Shown here: one piece after another, positions 38,009 through 45,412 of the stretch | How the letters are laid out: the number at the start of each line of letters is the position of its first letter | How positions within the stretch are numbered: position 1 is the first letter of the stretch | DNA from: a virus | Reading direction: 5' to 3' (one strand) | Virus record (IMG/VR): IMGVR_UViG_3300032331_003094 | Location: 18,213-82,212 of that record | Length of the DNA stretch: 64,000 nt | Notes under the pieces: generated by a model | The model's database searches: none | Told to the model about the DNA's origin: nothing | Seen by the model: only the letters and a program-made list of their open reading frames with translations | Position numbers and translations under genes: made by a program

Positions 38009-38815
38009 ATGAACTTTGTGACGGTGTGTGCCCAGGCGACTGAGGTACCACGTGAGGTTTATACCTCAGCTACTTCCACGGCATTACGCTGTAATCTTTT
38101 GTTACCTCCTGTAGGTAATAAAGCACCAACCCCAATTGAAATCAATGTGTATGGCAAAAGTACAGAACGTTTTCAACGCACCACTAAAGGAGAACTTCTG
38201 TACATTCACGGCGCCAAGCTACGTTACGACCTGGAATCCAGGACGCATTCGTTACATGGAGGAATTATTACTCCGGTTACGGAAGCATTCCCAATCTTTA
38301 ATACAGTCATCCTTGCAGGACGTTGCGTTAAAGACATCGACAAAGATGATGCTCGCGCCTTTAAAACCATGGCGAATGGGTTGATGAGTTGCAGCCAAAC
38401 ACTCTCAGTTAATACTGGGCGTAATCAAGCTGACTTGTTTAACTTCTACGCACTTAATTCCGTAGAAGATAAATTAAATAATGCCGAACTTTTGGTTAAC
38501 TTTACCAGGAAGGGTACTGGCCTTACCTTGCAAGGTCGGTTAATTACTGATGCCTGGGTTGATAAGGAGACCAAGGAAAAACGGACATCAACCAAGATTC
38601 AGTTGACATCTATGACCTTGGCACCCAAGGCATCAACCCCTGCAGCACCAGAGATCAAGCCACACACAACTGTTGCAAATCATGAAGTTGCTGGGTTGTG
38701 GGGCGGTAAGACCGCCGATGATGTAGCAGAACCCTGGGGGTTAAACGTAGGTAGCAACCTGCCTGAACTCCCAGGTCAATTTGATCACAACGATTTAACC
38801 AACGCACCTTTTTAA
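38009..38815 (+). CDS. Single-stranded DNA-binding protein
   Basis: 268 residues with two OB-fold-like halves. The first is about 3-85 (NFVTVCAQATEV, TPIEINVYGKSTE, LLYIHGAKLRYD). The second is about 95-210 (FNTVILAGRCVKDI, LFNFYALNSVEDKLNNAELL, GLTLQGRLITDAWVDKETKE). The last residues, after a Pro/Gly-rich linker, end in NDLTNAPF, like the partner-binding PF tip of bacterial SSB. It should coat replication-fork DNA for the polymerase and helicase. A pseudoknot precedes its start. Confidence 0.8.
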   Translation: MNFVTVCAQATEVPREVYTSATSTALRCNLLLPPVGNKAPTPIEINVYGKSTERFQRTTKGELLYIHGAKLRYDLESRTHSLHGGIITPVTEAFPIFNTVILAGRCVKDIDKDDARAFKTMANGLMSCSQTLSVNTGRNQADLFNFYALNSVEDKLNNAELLVNFTRKGTGLTLQGRLITDAWVDKETKEKRTSTKIQLTSMTLAPKASTPAAPEIKPHTTVANHEVAGLWGGKTADDVAEPWGLNVGSNLPELPGQFDHNDLTNAPF

Positions 38816-38819
38816 AATC

Positions 38820-39062
38820 ATGACACTCACAACAAAAATTATTGATCCAACGCTTACGTTGGAGGATGCAATTGCCTATGAGTTTTTCATGGACAATTTG
38901 CCAAACATAATAGGTGATTCACTGGGGAATCTTGAAGCTACGGAGGAAGAAATTGATCAAATAGTTGATGGCATTAGTTTGTTGGCTTTAATGTCTTACA
39001 GGATTGCACAACGTTTTGAATGTGCACGCGAAGCAATGAAAATAGTTAATGAAAAAAATTAA
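38820..39062 (+). CDS. Acidic helical protein, 80 aa
   Basis: Four nt after SSB, so probably co-translated with it. Acidic and helical (DAIAYEFFMDNLPNIIGDSL, then EEEIDQIVDGISLLALMSY). May act with SSB or the next gene. No family recognised. Confidence 0.7.
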   Translation: MTLTTKIIDPTLTLEDAIAYEFFMDNLPNIIGDSLGNLEATEEEIDQIVDGISLLALMSYRIAQRFECAREAMKIVNEKN

Positions 39063-39069
39063 TTAGTAA

Positions 39070-39094
39070 TGGACCTGGGATGTCCATAAACTCA
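39070..39094 (+). promoter_or_regulatory. H-type pseudoknot (copy 5)
   Basis: Stem 1 TGGAC (39070-39074) with GTCCA (39082-39086); stem 2 TGGG (39076-39079) with CTCA (39091-39094), one G-T pair; linker is A-rich. The next ATG is 16 or 22 nt downstream. Confidence 0.65.
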
Positions 39095-39110
39095 TCCGTA
39101 CTTAACCTAA

Positions 39111-40184
39111 ATGATCATGAGCGACACACTCATCGACTCTGTTACTGACACCCCACCTTCTCTGAGCACCCTTAAGAAAATGACCGTTAAGAAAACCTCC
39201 GCACTTGCAACACGTGGACTTGATTCATTCCGGATGTTTCAATCCAAAGAATTCGTCTCTGGATACCAAAACCTTGTCACAATCCAACCACTCAACAAAT
39301 CAAAAACACGAGGTTGGTTCGTACGGAAGTCAGACCTGGATACTTGCGGATGGAGCGCAAGTGAAGATCAGTTTGCTAAAGGTTCAGTTATCTGGAACTA
39401 CAAGCAGACTTTTGGTATGGCTCCCAACACTTCAATTGAAGAGGGGCTTAATTTCACTGAGCCTCGTTTGCAAATCCTTTTACGTTCTCCCCTCATGGTT
39501 GAGGAAACCACAGGGATGAGGCAGACGATTGGCACCTTTGAAAATCCCGATGTCAAAGAACTTTGGGAAGCTGACAAGATTGCATCTGATCTTGCCAACA
39601 GCAAAGGTGAAATGTACAAACGCAAGTACAGCGTGCGTACCAAGTACCTGGTCTACATTTTGACCCAGGACAACAAACGTGCCCACAAGATCCCCATGGT
39701 TCTAACTTTGAAAGGATTGAACGGTACGGATGTTTCCGAAAAGGTTAAGATGTATGAAAAGGAAATGTCCAAGTGCTTGAGCAAAGCACTGGATGCTGAA
39801 GTTCCTTTGTCCTTTAATGAAAAGTTCTACGCCACTACCGTTTTTGCTCCGATACTTGCCAATGAAATGCGCGGCGCCAACAACGTTGAGATCTGCGCAA
39901 TTGAATCTTTTGACATCCCTGATTACAACGACCAAGAATCTGCGATTGAATCCCTGAGTCGCTTGTCGATTCCTGATGAAGATCGTGAATCAACTTGGAA
40001 GTTCCAGGACTTGTTTGGAGATTACATCAACCAGCATGCTCGGCAAGATGCTGAGAAGCTTGGTGGTGCATACGGTATCAAGTCCGGTGTAGAAATTCTT
40101 CCTGCATCCAGGGGAGTTTCGGAACTTGAAGTGAAGGCATTGCCTGCACGCGATGAACTGACCGGAGAGGACACTTCGTTCTGA
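39111..40184 (+). CDS. DUF5895-like protein, 357 aa
   Basis: ATG codons at 39111 and 39117 are both possible starts. The core (GWFVRKSDLDTCGWSASEDQ, GSVIWNYKQTFG, NFTEPRLQILLRSPL) resembles DUF5895, a family I associate with cyanobacterial plasmids and phages, function unknown. The gene follows SSB and ends in an acidic tail closing with GEDTSF, which looks like an SSB-type C-terminal tip. Mostly alpha/beta and soluble. A role in replication or recombination is inference. Confidence 0.65.
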   Translation: MIMSDTLIDSVTDTPPSLSTLKKMTVKKTSALATRGLDSFRMFQSKEFVSGYQNLVTIQPLNKSKTRGWFVRKSDLDTCGWSASEDQFAKGSVIWNYKQTFGMAPNTSIEEGLNFTEPRLQILLRSPLMVEETTGMRQTIGTFENPDVKELWEADKIASDLANSKGEMYKRKYSVRTKYLVYILTQDNKRAHKIPMVLTLKGLNGTDVSEKVKMYEKEMSKCLSKALDAEVPLSFNEKFYATTVFAPILANEMRGANNVEICAIESFDIPDYNDQESAIESLSRLSIPDEDRESTWKFQDLFGDYINQHARQDAEKLGGAYGIKSGVEILPASRGVSELEVKALPARDELTGEDTSF

Positions 40185-40206
40185 TCCGTTTAGTACGTTA
40201 AGATTA

Positions 40207-40233
40207 GGCCCTGCATCAGCGGGGCCTTTTGTT
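40207..40233 (+). terminator. Rho-independent terminator
   Basis: GGCCCTGC and GCGGGGCC form an 8-bp stem (one T-G pair) around ATCA, followed by TTTTGTTT. It ends the SSB to DUF5895-like transcript. Confidence 0.9.
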
Positions 40234-40280
40234 TGGCATCATCGTGTTTTATTGGATTGTCTTTATTCTCCAGGGTTTGC

Positions 40281-40541
40281 CTATTCTTTTTTTGGTAACT
40301 CTGGGTTTCCTAATTGCTCGCCTTCTACTACCACATTGTTAAAACAAAACATGTCTTGAACTAAACCACGAATGATTCCCTGACGTTGTGTTGCAATGGT
40401 CGCCAACAAAGTTGCCATCTCTTGCAACTGACTAACTGAATTACATTCTTTAATGGATCGATTTATTTTCTCTTGCCAAAACTTATCATCGAGCGTTGGT
40501 TCGATTTGAAACTTGGTAAGTGGAACGTATTTGATTTCCAT
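40281..40541 (-). CDS. Hypothetical protein, 86 aa (lone minus-strand gene)
   Basis: The only minus-strand gene inside the plus-strand early block. Helical and charged (QEKINRSIKECNSVSQLQEM, then TQRQGIIRGLVQDM). It converges on the terminator at 40207. Its promoter would lie in the 78-nt gap before 40620. No family recognised. Confidence 0.6.
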   Translation of the reverse strand: MEIKYVPLTKFQIEPTLDDKFWQEKINRSIKECNSVSQLQEMATLLATIATQRQGIIRGLVQDMFCFNNVVVEGEQLGNPELPKKE

Positions 40542-40619
40542 TTGTTTAAAACCGTTAACTTATTTTACTGTTACAGTCAAATCTTAACTTGAATTTCACA
40601 TTGTATTCACAAACACACT

Positions 40620-40820
40620 ATGGACAATGCTGAGAAGTCTGCGCTAAAAACAGGTGGCATCTTTGGTGCCATCACCGCCCTTGCAGTTGCTCCCTTTGCT
40701 ACGCCTGTCATTTGGGCAGCTGTGGCATATGGAACCTACAGGGTTGCACGCAACGCCTATCGCAATGCTAAACTCGATGAGGCCCCCAGGGGCAAGCCGG
40801 ATGACAACCTCTTTATCTGA
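40620..40820 (+). CDS. Small hydrophobic protein, 66 aa
   Basis: Residues about 12-40 are hydrophobic (GGIFGAITALAVAPFATPVI, then WAAVAYG), followed by a basic helix (TYRVARNAYRNAK). Probably one or two membrane segments or a colicin-like hairpin. Away from the lysis genes, so a holin role is unlikely. No family recognised. Confidence 0.65.
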   Translation: MDNAEKSALKTGGIFGAITALAVAPFATPVIWAAVAYGTYRVARNAYRNAKLDEAPRGKPDDNLFI

Positions 40821-40856
40821 GGTTAAACTTCCTCAACTCAACTTAAAACAAAATCA

Positions 40857-41804
40857 ATGTCGAACCAAACGCAAACCAGTCTCACTACAACGCAAGCTTC
40901 TATTTATTCTCGGACTAACATCCGCCGCGCCTTCTCGGACTTTGACGACACTGATGTCGCCGGTATTTATCTCCGAGATGATTCTTGCGTCGTGGCTTAC
41001 CATCATGGTGGTGAACTTAGTTACCCACGGGAAGTAATCAAGACTGCTTTCCAGAACTATACTTATCGTCTCAAAGATTTCTTTTCGTATCTTGGTCCCA
41101 ATTATCGTGGCCCTAGTGTATGGCATAACAATGCTTACATTATGTTTAAGGGCTGGCACTACAACCACCAACTCGGACACCTGACTTCCAATGCCGTACT
41201 CCAAAAAGAATGGGCAGACAAGTTTATCCACCTCACAGACGCCAACAAACTCACAGCTTTACTGCAATCGGATCAAACCGATATTGGGCATCTGGTGGCG
41301 CCGGACGGGATTCGGATTCCGAACGGGCCCGTTGACTTGGAGTCTGACTTGGGGGATGAGACCACAAGCGTATCGCCCGTCAATACTGAACCTTATTGCT
41401 CATGTGGGTCCTTTCAGCGTCAGCTTCTTAATGTTTCAAGTTTTCAGGAGGAGATCCAAGGATTCAAACCCTGGTGCATCCACCTGACTTGGTTTCATAA
41501 GTATCGGGAACTACTGGTTAAACGCGCCCAGGTGCGTAATGAAGCGCGGGGTGGTGCACCTATGAACTGTGTGGCATGGTGGTATGCACCGCCATCTGAT
41601 CACAGCAGTGACGGACGGTTTGTTTTGTTGTATACCAAGTATGGATCCATGGCTCCTCTTAGCCATTGGCGTACGTACAAACCTCAAGAAACCTTTACCC
41701 AACACAATGCATGGGATTTGTTTTTCAATATGATGGAAGCTGGTTACGTTCCGTTTCCTGGTAGTTCACTTCCACAACTTGCTAATGCAACCAAAAAGAA
41801 ATGA
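40857..41804 (+). CDS. SWIM-type zinc-finger protein, 315 aa
   Basis: A SWIM finger (C-x-C-x(n)-C-x-H) is clear near residues 183-215: YCSCGSFQRQLL, then KPWCIHLTWFHK. SWIM domains bind DNA or proteins. The flanks are aromatic-rich alpha/beta sequence without another known domain. The leader CTCAACTCAACTT is A/C-rich. It overlaps the next gene by 4 nt. Probably an early DNA-binding or regulatory factor. Confidence 0.75.
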   Translation: MSNQTQTSLTTTQASIYSRTNIRRAFSDFDDTDVAGIYLRDDSCVVAYHHGGELSYPREVIKTAFQNYTYRLKDFFSYLGPNYRGPSVWHNNAYIMFKGWHYNHQLGHLTSNAVLQKEWADKFIHLTDANKLTALLQSDQTDIGHLVAPDGIRIPNGPVDLESDLGDETTSVSPVNTEPYCSCGSFQRQLLNVSSFQEEIQGFKPWCIHLTWFHKYRELLVKRAQVRNEARGGAPMNCVAWWYAPPSDHSSDGRFVLLYTKYGSMAPLSHWRTYKPQETFTQHNAWDLFFNMMEAGYVPFPGSSLPQLANATKKK

Positions 41805-42172
41805 CTAAGACACAACTATTTGTTATCGATCCTCACCCTGCCATTCCACCTTCTGATCAACTAAAAGAATGGGAAGACAAATGGTTTGATGAGGCAGAAC
41901 ATCCTGATGTCCTGTTGATCCAAGCATTTCAAGCAGGCGCCGACCAGGAGCTGGAGGCGTGTTGTGAGTGGCTGGTTAGCGAAGGATGGTTCAAATACGA
42001 ACACAAGGTTGTGGAAGATCTCCGCGCTGCCCGCCGCCCCACGCCGCCAAGTTTGAAGGAGCAGGCGCTGACTGCGCTTTACGCTATTGCAACAGGTGCT
42101 AATGACACTCGTGAGCAACACCAAGACTTCGACACCATCCGCCGCGCACTGGAGGCATTGCCCAATGACTGA
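41801..42172 (+). CDS. Cyanophage-type small protein (ADQELEACCEW family), 123 aa
   Basis: Contains GADQELEACCEWLVSEGW, a signature of short proteins repeated in marine cyanophage genomes, followed by a helical tail (EQALTALYAIATGANDTREQ). Function unknown. First of seven small overlapping genes to 43364, with GC-rich codon use unlike the early genes on either side, which suggests a separately acquired cassette. Confidence 0.75.
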   Translation: MTKTQLFVIDPHPAIPPSDQLKEWEDKWFDEAEHPDVLLIQAFQAGADQELEACCEWLVSEGWFKYEHKVVEDLRAARRPTPPSLKEQALTALYAIATGANDTREQHQDFDTIRRALEALPND

Positions 42173-42419
42173 CTTCCGCGCCCTGTGCGAAGAGCTTAAC
42201 GGGCTACTGGAATACATTTCTGATATAAGTCCCCATCTTTGTGAAGACGAAATTAACAACCTGACAAACAGCGCACGCGCCGCCCTGGCTGAGCAGCCGG
42301 TAGGGCCCACGGATGAAGAGCTGTGGGAGGCATGGGGGTGTTTCGAGCACGAGCCTTTCAGCAAGGGGGACACCATTATGCAGTTGCGTGAGTTCCTTGC
42401 CCGCTGGGGGCAGTCATGA
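42165..42419 (+). CDS. Cyanophage-type small protein, 84 aa
   Basis: ATG 42165 overlaps the previous gene by 8 nt. The pattern FRALCEELNGLLEYI, ARAALAEQP and GPTDEELWEAWG is typical of small cyanophage proteins that share exchangeable segments. Function unknown. Confidence 0.7.
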   Translation: MTDFRALCEELNGLLEYISDISPHLCEDEINNLTNSARAALAEQPVGPTDEELWEAWGCFEHEPFSKGDTIMQLREFLARWGQS

Positions 42420-42610
42420 CTGATCTCTCCCCCGCCGCGCAGGCAGTGTTGGATGCTGCTGCTGACGTTTATTGGGACTGGTCCGACATGTCGCCTGCGT
42501 CTTCCTCGACAATTGCCGCCGCTGTTCTGCGAGCTGTTGTACACGGTGATTACATTACCTCCGAGGCAATCCTCGCCATCGCCGCCGAGCTGGAGGAACT
42601 CGATGACTGA
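42416..42610 (+). CDS. LSPAAQAV-family cyanophage protein, 64 aa (copy 1)
   Basis: Starts MTDLSPAAQAVLDAAADVYW and ends ILAIAAELEELDD. A second copy of the same family is at 42950. These short proteins are common in Synechococcus phages, function unknown. It overlaps both neighbours by a few bases. Confidence 0.7.
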   Translation: MTDLSPAAQAVLDAAADVYWDWSDMSPASSSTIAAAVLRAVVHGDYITSEAILAIAAELEELDD

Positions 42611-42764
42611 CTCCCCCGCTTATGTAAATATACTTGTGCCTCCTGCCTACGCGGGGTGTTGGCAACTCACTGATACCTACCGCATTTCAGTAACTAAAAA
42701 ACCCAACGCCTTTCACCGTTTTATGACAACTTTGTTACTTGGCTGGGAGTGGGTTGATGGCTGA
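42603..42764 (+). CDS. Hypothetical protein, 53 aa
   Basis: ATG 42603 inside the end of the previous gene. Starts MTDSPAYVNILVPPAYAGCW. Small, possibly beta-rich, with an aromatic C-terminus (LLGWEWVDG). No family recognised. Confidence 0.55.
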   Translation: MTDSPAYVNILVPPAYAGCWQLTDTYRISVTKKPNAFHRFMTTLLLGWEWVDG

Positions 42765-42957
42765 CCTAACTCCACGCCAGCAACTAATTGAAGAACTCAA
42801 CGAAAAACTTAGTGACGCTTTTCAGAGTGACTTTGAGCACGGTGTCAAAGCTCTTAACATTGCTGCTGCTGAAGAATTCCATCAAAAGTATCCAGCTTTA
42901 GTTGAAGTACTTGAGTGGATTGCATTTCTTTTTTACGAGGAACTTCCAATTGACTAA
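42757..42957 (+). CDS. Hypothetical helical protein, 66 aa
   Basis: ATG 42757 overlaps the previous end. Starts MADLTPRQQLIEELNEKLSD; helical with a hydrophobic C-terminus (LEWIAFLFYEELPID). Part of the same small-gene cassette. Confidence 0.65.
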   Translation: MADLTPRQQLIEELNEKLSDAFQSDFEHGVKALNIAAAEEFHQKYPALVEVLEWIAFLFYEELPID

Positions 42958-43168
42958 CCTCTCCCCCGCCGCGCAGGCGGTGCGTGACGCATTTGACATT
43001 GCCAGTATTGATACTGCGATCTTTGGTGACCCAGACCGGCGCCTTGCTGCCGCTCTGCGAGCTGCTGCGGATCAACTTAGTTTTCAACTTCCATTTGAAG
43101 ATTCACGCTGTGTAGCAGTTCTTGATCTTCTCGCCATCGCCGCTGAGCTAGAGGGTGCTAATGACTAA
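42950..43168 (+). CDS. LSPAAQAV-family cyanophage protein, 72 aa (copy 2)
   Basis: Start taken as TTG 42950 (reads MTNLSPAAQAVRDAF), with GAGG 10 nt upstream. The end LDLLAIAAELEG matches copy 1 at 42416, while the middle differs. Function unknown. Confidence 0.65.
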   Translation: MTNLSPAAQAVRDAFDIASIDTAIFGDPDRRLAAALRAAADQLSFQLPFEDSRCVAVLDLLAIAAELEGAND

Positions 43169-43364
43169 AGTACTAATTCCATTTGACAAAATGACTATTA
43201 CTTACACAGAAGAACAAGACGATGGTGCATGCATCACATTTAATTGGGATGAGACAGACCCTGATCTTGCTTATTGGACATCCATGTCAGAAGATGAACA
43301 GCGTAGTTTTGTGTTGACTTCTTTACGAGATAGTCTTAAAGAACAACTTGATGAAGCGTCCTAG
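43161..43364 (+). CDS. Acidic hypothetical protein, 67 aa
   Basis: ATG 43161 overlaps the previous gene. Strand-rich start (VLIPFDKMTITYTEEQDDG) and acidic helical end (SLRDSLKEQLDEAS). Its last codons lie inside pseudoknot copy 6, so translation termination could unfold that structure. Confidence 0.65.
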   Translation: MTKVLIPFDKMTITYTEEQDDGACITFNWDETDPDLAYWTSMSEDEQRSFVLTSLRDSLKEQLDEAS

Positions 43365-43382
43365 GAACGACGTTAAACTTCC
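43357..43382 (+). promoter_or_regulatory. H-type pseudoknot (copy 6)
   Basis: Stem 1 CGTC (43357-43360) with GACG (43369-43372); stem 2 GGAA (43364-43367) with TTCC (43379-43382); linker TTAAAC. Stem 2 is again a different but complementary pair. The next ATG is 21 nt downstream. Confidence 0.75.
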
Positions 43383-43403
43383 CATCCAACACAAAACAAA
43401 CTC

Positions 43404-43529
43404 ATGTTTCATTTCATTGCATCTGTCGTTGTTCCTCAACTTACCAACACATTAAGGGACCTTGCCCTGGCAGCATGCGCAGCATTGCTGACATGGGCTA
43501 TCAACAAAGTTCAATCCCAATTCATCTGA
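43404..43529 (+). CDS. Small hydrophobic peptide, 41 aa
   Basis: ATG 43404 after the leader ACAAAACAAACTC, stop TGA 43527-43529. Residues 1-33 are mostly hydrophobic (HFIASVVVPQL, then LALAACAALLTWAI). A small membrane peptide whose expression would be controlled by the pseudoknot just upstream. No family recognised. Confidence 0.55.
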   Translation: MFHFIASVVVPQLTNTLRDLALAACAALLTWAINKVQSQFI

Positions 43530-43534
43530 ACGCA

Positions 43535-44248
43535 ATGACTCAAATCACTCACGTCAAACTTCAAGACCTAAACGTCTTAAAGCTTTACGAACACTATGGT
43601 GCCCTGGAACGCAGTCTTCCTCTTCTTACTCCTGAATCTCAAGAGCTGGCCAAAGCAGAACTTGAAACTTGCGCCAACATACGGTCTGAAAAAATTGATC
43701 GTATTTATTACGCCATGGCGTCACATGAAGATGCGTTGGCACGCATCAAACAAGAAGGGGAGCTGATCACCCAGGCTAAGCGGCACCACGAATCTCAACT
43801 CAAGCAACTCAAAGGGTTGTTGAATTGGTTGCGGCGGTCTGCTCCGCTGCAAACCAACAAGATTACTGGCCGTAACTACGAGTTTGTTCTGGTCAAGAAG
43901 AAAGATCTTACTGTTGAGATCAGTTCCAATCTAGAAGATTGGGACGAGGGGGAACAAAACCAATTCTGCATCCAGCAGGAAACCACCACCACAAAACAAA
44001 CTGTGGTACGTTCTATGGATGGTACGGTTCTTGAAGAAAGGACTGAACCCAAAATTACAACCGAAACTCTTCCCTCTCTAAATGCCCTCCGCAATGCGTA
44101 TCAAGCCGGTCAGCACCTCCCCAGCGGAGTCAAAATCTTCCAAGAGTACAGCATCCGTAGTAAACGTATCTACACCGACAAGCCATTGGATCTGGAAGCA
44201 TCCGAATATTTCGGAAACGTTTTACCAGAAGTTGGAACCCCCGACTGA
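43535..44248 (+). CDS. Siphovirus Gp157-like protein, 237 aa
   Basis: Start taken as ATG 43535. The helical N-terminal part follows the Gp157 pattern: LETCANIRSEKIDRIYYAMA, a Lys/Gln-rich coil (RIKQEGELITQAKRHHESQL) and KGLLNWLRRSA. Gp157 proteins accompany SSB or recombination genes in siphoviruses; one member was linked to phage resistance in Streptococcus thermophilus (recalled, not checked). The C-terminal half is beta-rich. It overlaps the next frame slightly. Confidence 0.7.
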   Translation: MTQITHVKLQDLNVLKLYEHYGALERSLPLLTPESQELAKAELETCANIRSEKIDRIYYAMASHEDALARIKQEGELITQAKRHHESQLKQLKGLLNWLRRSAPLQTNKITGRNYEFVLVKKKDLTVEISSNLEDWDEGEQNQFCIQQETTTTKQTVVRSMDGTVLEERTEPKITTETLPSLNALRNAYQAGQHLPSGVKIFQEYSIRSKRIYTDKPLDLEASEYFGNVLPEVGTPD

Positions 44249-44489
44249 CCTGGAAGATGCACACATCCGCATGAGTTGTCATCAACATTCAATTGATGAC
44301 TTCCAGCTGCAAATTGAGATGTGTGAAATTGAAATGTCCATGCTGTGCGATGGGGAGGCAGTGCTTCCCTATCAATCAGAAAAGATGGATGAGCTGGAGC
44401 AAAAGAAACTAAAGCTTTTTGCTGGCAAACGGTTCCATCAGAATGCACGTCATGCGTACTGGTATTACACCGTTAAAGCGGAAAAATAA
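44232..44489 (+). CDS. Coiled-coil protein, 85 aa
   Basis: The exact start is uncertain: TTG 44232 (overlapping the previous gene by 17 nt) or ATG 44271. The body is helical with His, Cys and Met residues (MSCHQHSIDDFQLQIEMCEI, then DELEQKKLKLFAGKRFHQNA). Function unknown. Confidence 0.55.
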   Translation: MEPPTDLEDAHIRMSCHQHSIDDFQLQIEMCEIEMSMLCDGEAVLPYQSEKMDELEQKKLKLFAGKRFHQNARHAYWYYTVKAEK

Positions 44490-44519
44490 TTAACGTACAA
44501 TAAAGAATAAGTACGTTAA
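44490..44519 (+). promoter_or_regulatory. 9-bp hairpin upstream of 44528
   Basis: TTAACGTAC (44490-44498) pairs perfectly with GTACGTTAA (44511-44519), loop AATAAAGAATAA. It begins at the stop of one gene and ends 8 nt before the next ATG. No U tract follows, so it is probably not a terminator. Confidence 0.6.
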
Positions 44520-44527
44520 CGGGTGTC

Positions 44528-44797
44528 ATGTCTGCTAAAGAAGATAAGCTGGTTGAAATACTGGCTGGCTTCACAGCAGATGGGACACCCCTTTCTGCTA
44601 TTACCGGTAGTAAAAAAGAATGGCAGGTGACCATCCTTACGGCTGCCATGCTTGCTAATGAGAACTTGGCATCAAGCATGCATGCGGAAGAAATGGTAGA
44701 CGCTGCAATCAACTACAGCAACATCATCGAAGAACGGCTTGGTTATTACCAGCAGAATCAAGTTCATAACCTGGAGAGGTTAATGAACAATGGATGA
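44528..44797 (+). CDS. Hypothetical helical protein, 89 aa
   Basis: Starts MSAKEDKLVEILAGFTADGT. Helical with Met-rich middle (ILTAAMLANENLASSMHAEE). It overlaps the DUF1003-like membrane gene by 8 nt, so the two are probably coupled. No family recognised. Confidence 0.7.
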   Translation: MSAKEDKLVEILAGFTADGTPLSAITGSKKEWQVTILTAAMLANENLASSMHAEEMVDAAINYSNIIEERLGYYQQNQVHNLERLMNNG

Positions 44798-45179
44798 CAT
44801 GAGCTTTGGGCAGCGCGTTGCGGATCGCGTTGCTAGTACCGTTGGCTCTTGGCCTTTTATTATTGGTCAGTCATTGCTTCTTTGCTTTTGGATTACATGG
44901 AATACCCATGCACCAAAGCGATATAAATTTGATCCGGCACCATTTATCCTAATGAATTTGGTGTTGTCGACCCAGGCTGCATTTGCAACTCCGTTGATTC
45001 TGATGTCGCAAAAACGACAATCAGAAATTGATCGGCAACGTGATATTGAAACGCATGCTCACGCCAGAAATACACTGGTTGGTACTGTGCAAATCATTGA
45101 AGAGTTGGAAGCATTAGAAGAAAAACTTCACATGATGGAATCTGAAATCAATATGGTTGAAGAGTTGAGGGACAATTAA
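44790..45179 (+). CDS. DUF1003-like membrane protein, 129 aa
   Basis: Follows the DUF1003 pattern: RVADRVASTVGSWPFIIGQS, then a first membrane helix, then FDPAPFILMNLVLSTQAAFA (second helix), TPLILMSQKRQSEIDRQRD and a coiled-coil tail. DUF1003 proteins are small bacterial inner-membrane proteins of unknown function. In the phage it may alter the host membrane. Confidence 0.8.
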   Translation: MDDMSFGQRVADRVASTVGSWPFIIGQSLLLCFWITWNTHAPKRYKFDPAPFILMNLVLSTQAAFATPLILMSQKRQSEIDRQRDIETHAHARNTLVGTVQIIEELEALEEKLHMMESEINMVEELRDN

Positions 45180-45214
45180 AACCTGCTAAGGTACTGAGGT
45201 CCTTCTGTATAAAA

Positions 45215-45412
45215 ATGGATCCAGTCATTGTGCCTAAGTTGACCGTATCATTTGCAGTAGACCTTGATCTTGAATACGATTCATACCAAGGTCGCACACC
45301 TAGTGATGTTGCCCTTGCCTTGCAAGACACGTTGGATGATTTGTTGTTTGAGGCAAGTCCTAACGTAGTTGGCGTCTACACCAGCATTACTGCAATCAAT
45401 AACAATGACTGA
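45215..45412 (+). CDS. Hypothetical protein, 65 aa
   Basis: Starts MDPVIVPKLTVSFAVDLDLE; strand-rich start and a helical middle (ALALQDTLDDLLFEA). Overlaps the next gene by 8 nt. No family recognised. Confidence 0.65.
   Translation: MDPVIVPKLTVSFAVDLDLEYDSYQGRTPSDVALALQDTLDDLLFEASPNVVGVYTSITAINNND

Noticed and set aside
40186-40202. Seventh pseudoknot at CCGTTTAGTACG
   Set aside because: Stem 1 would have 3 bp and no partner for stem 2 exists; the following terminator explains the structure.
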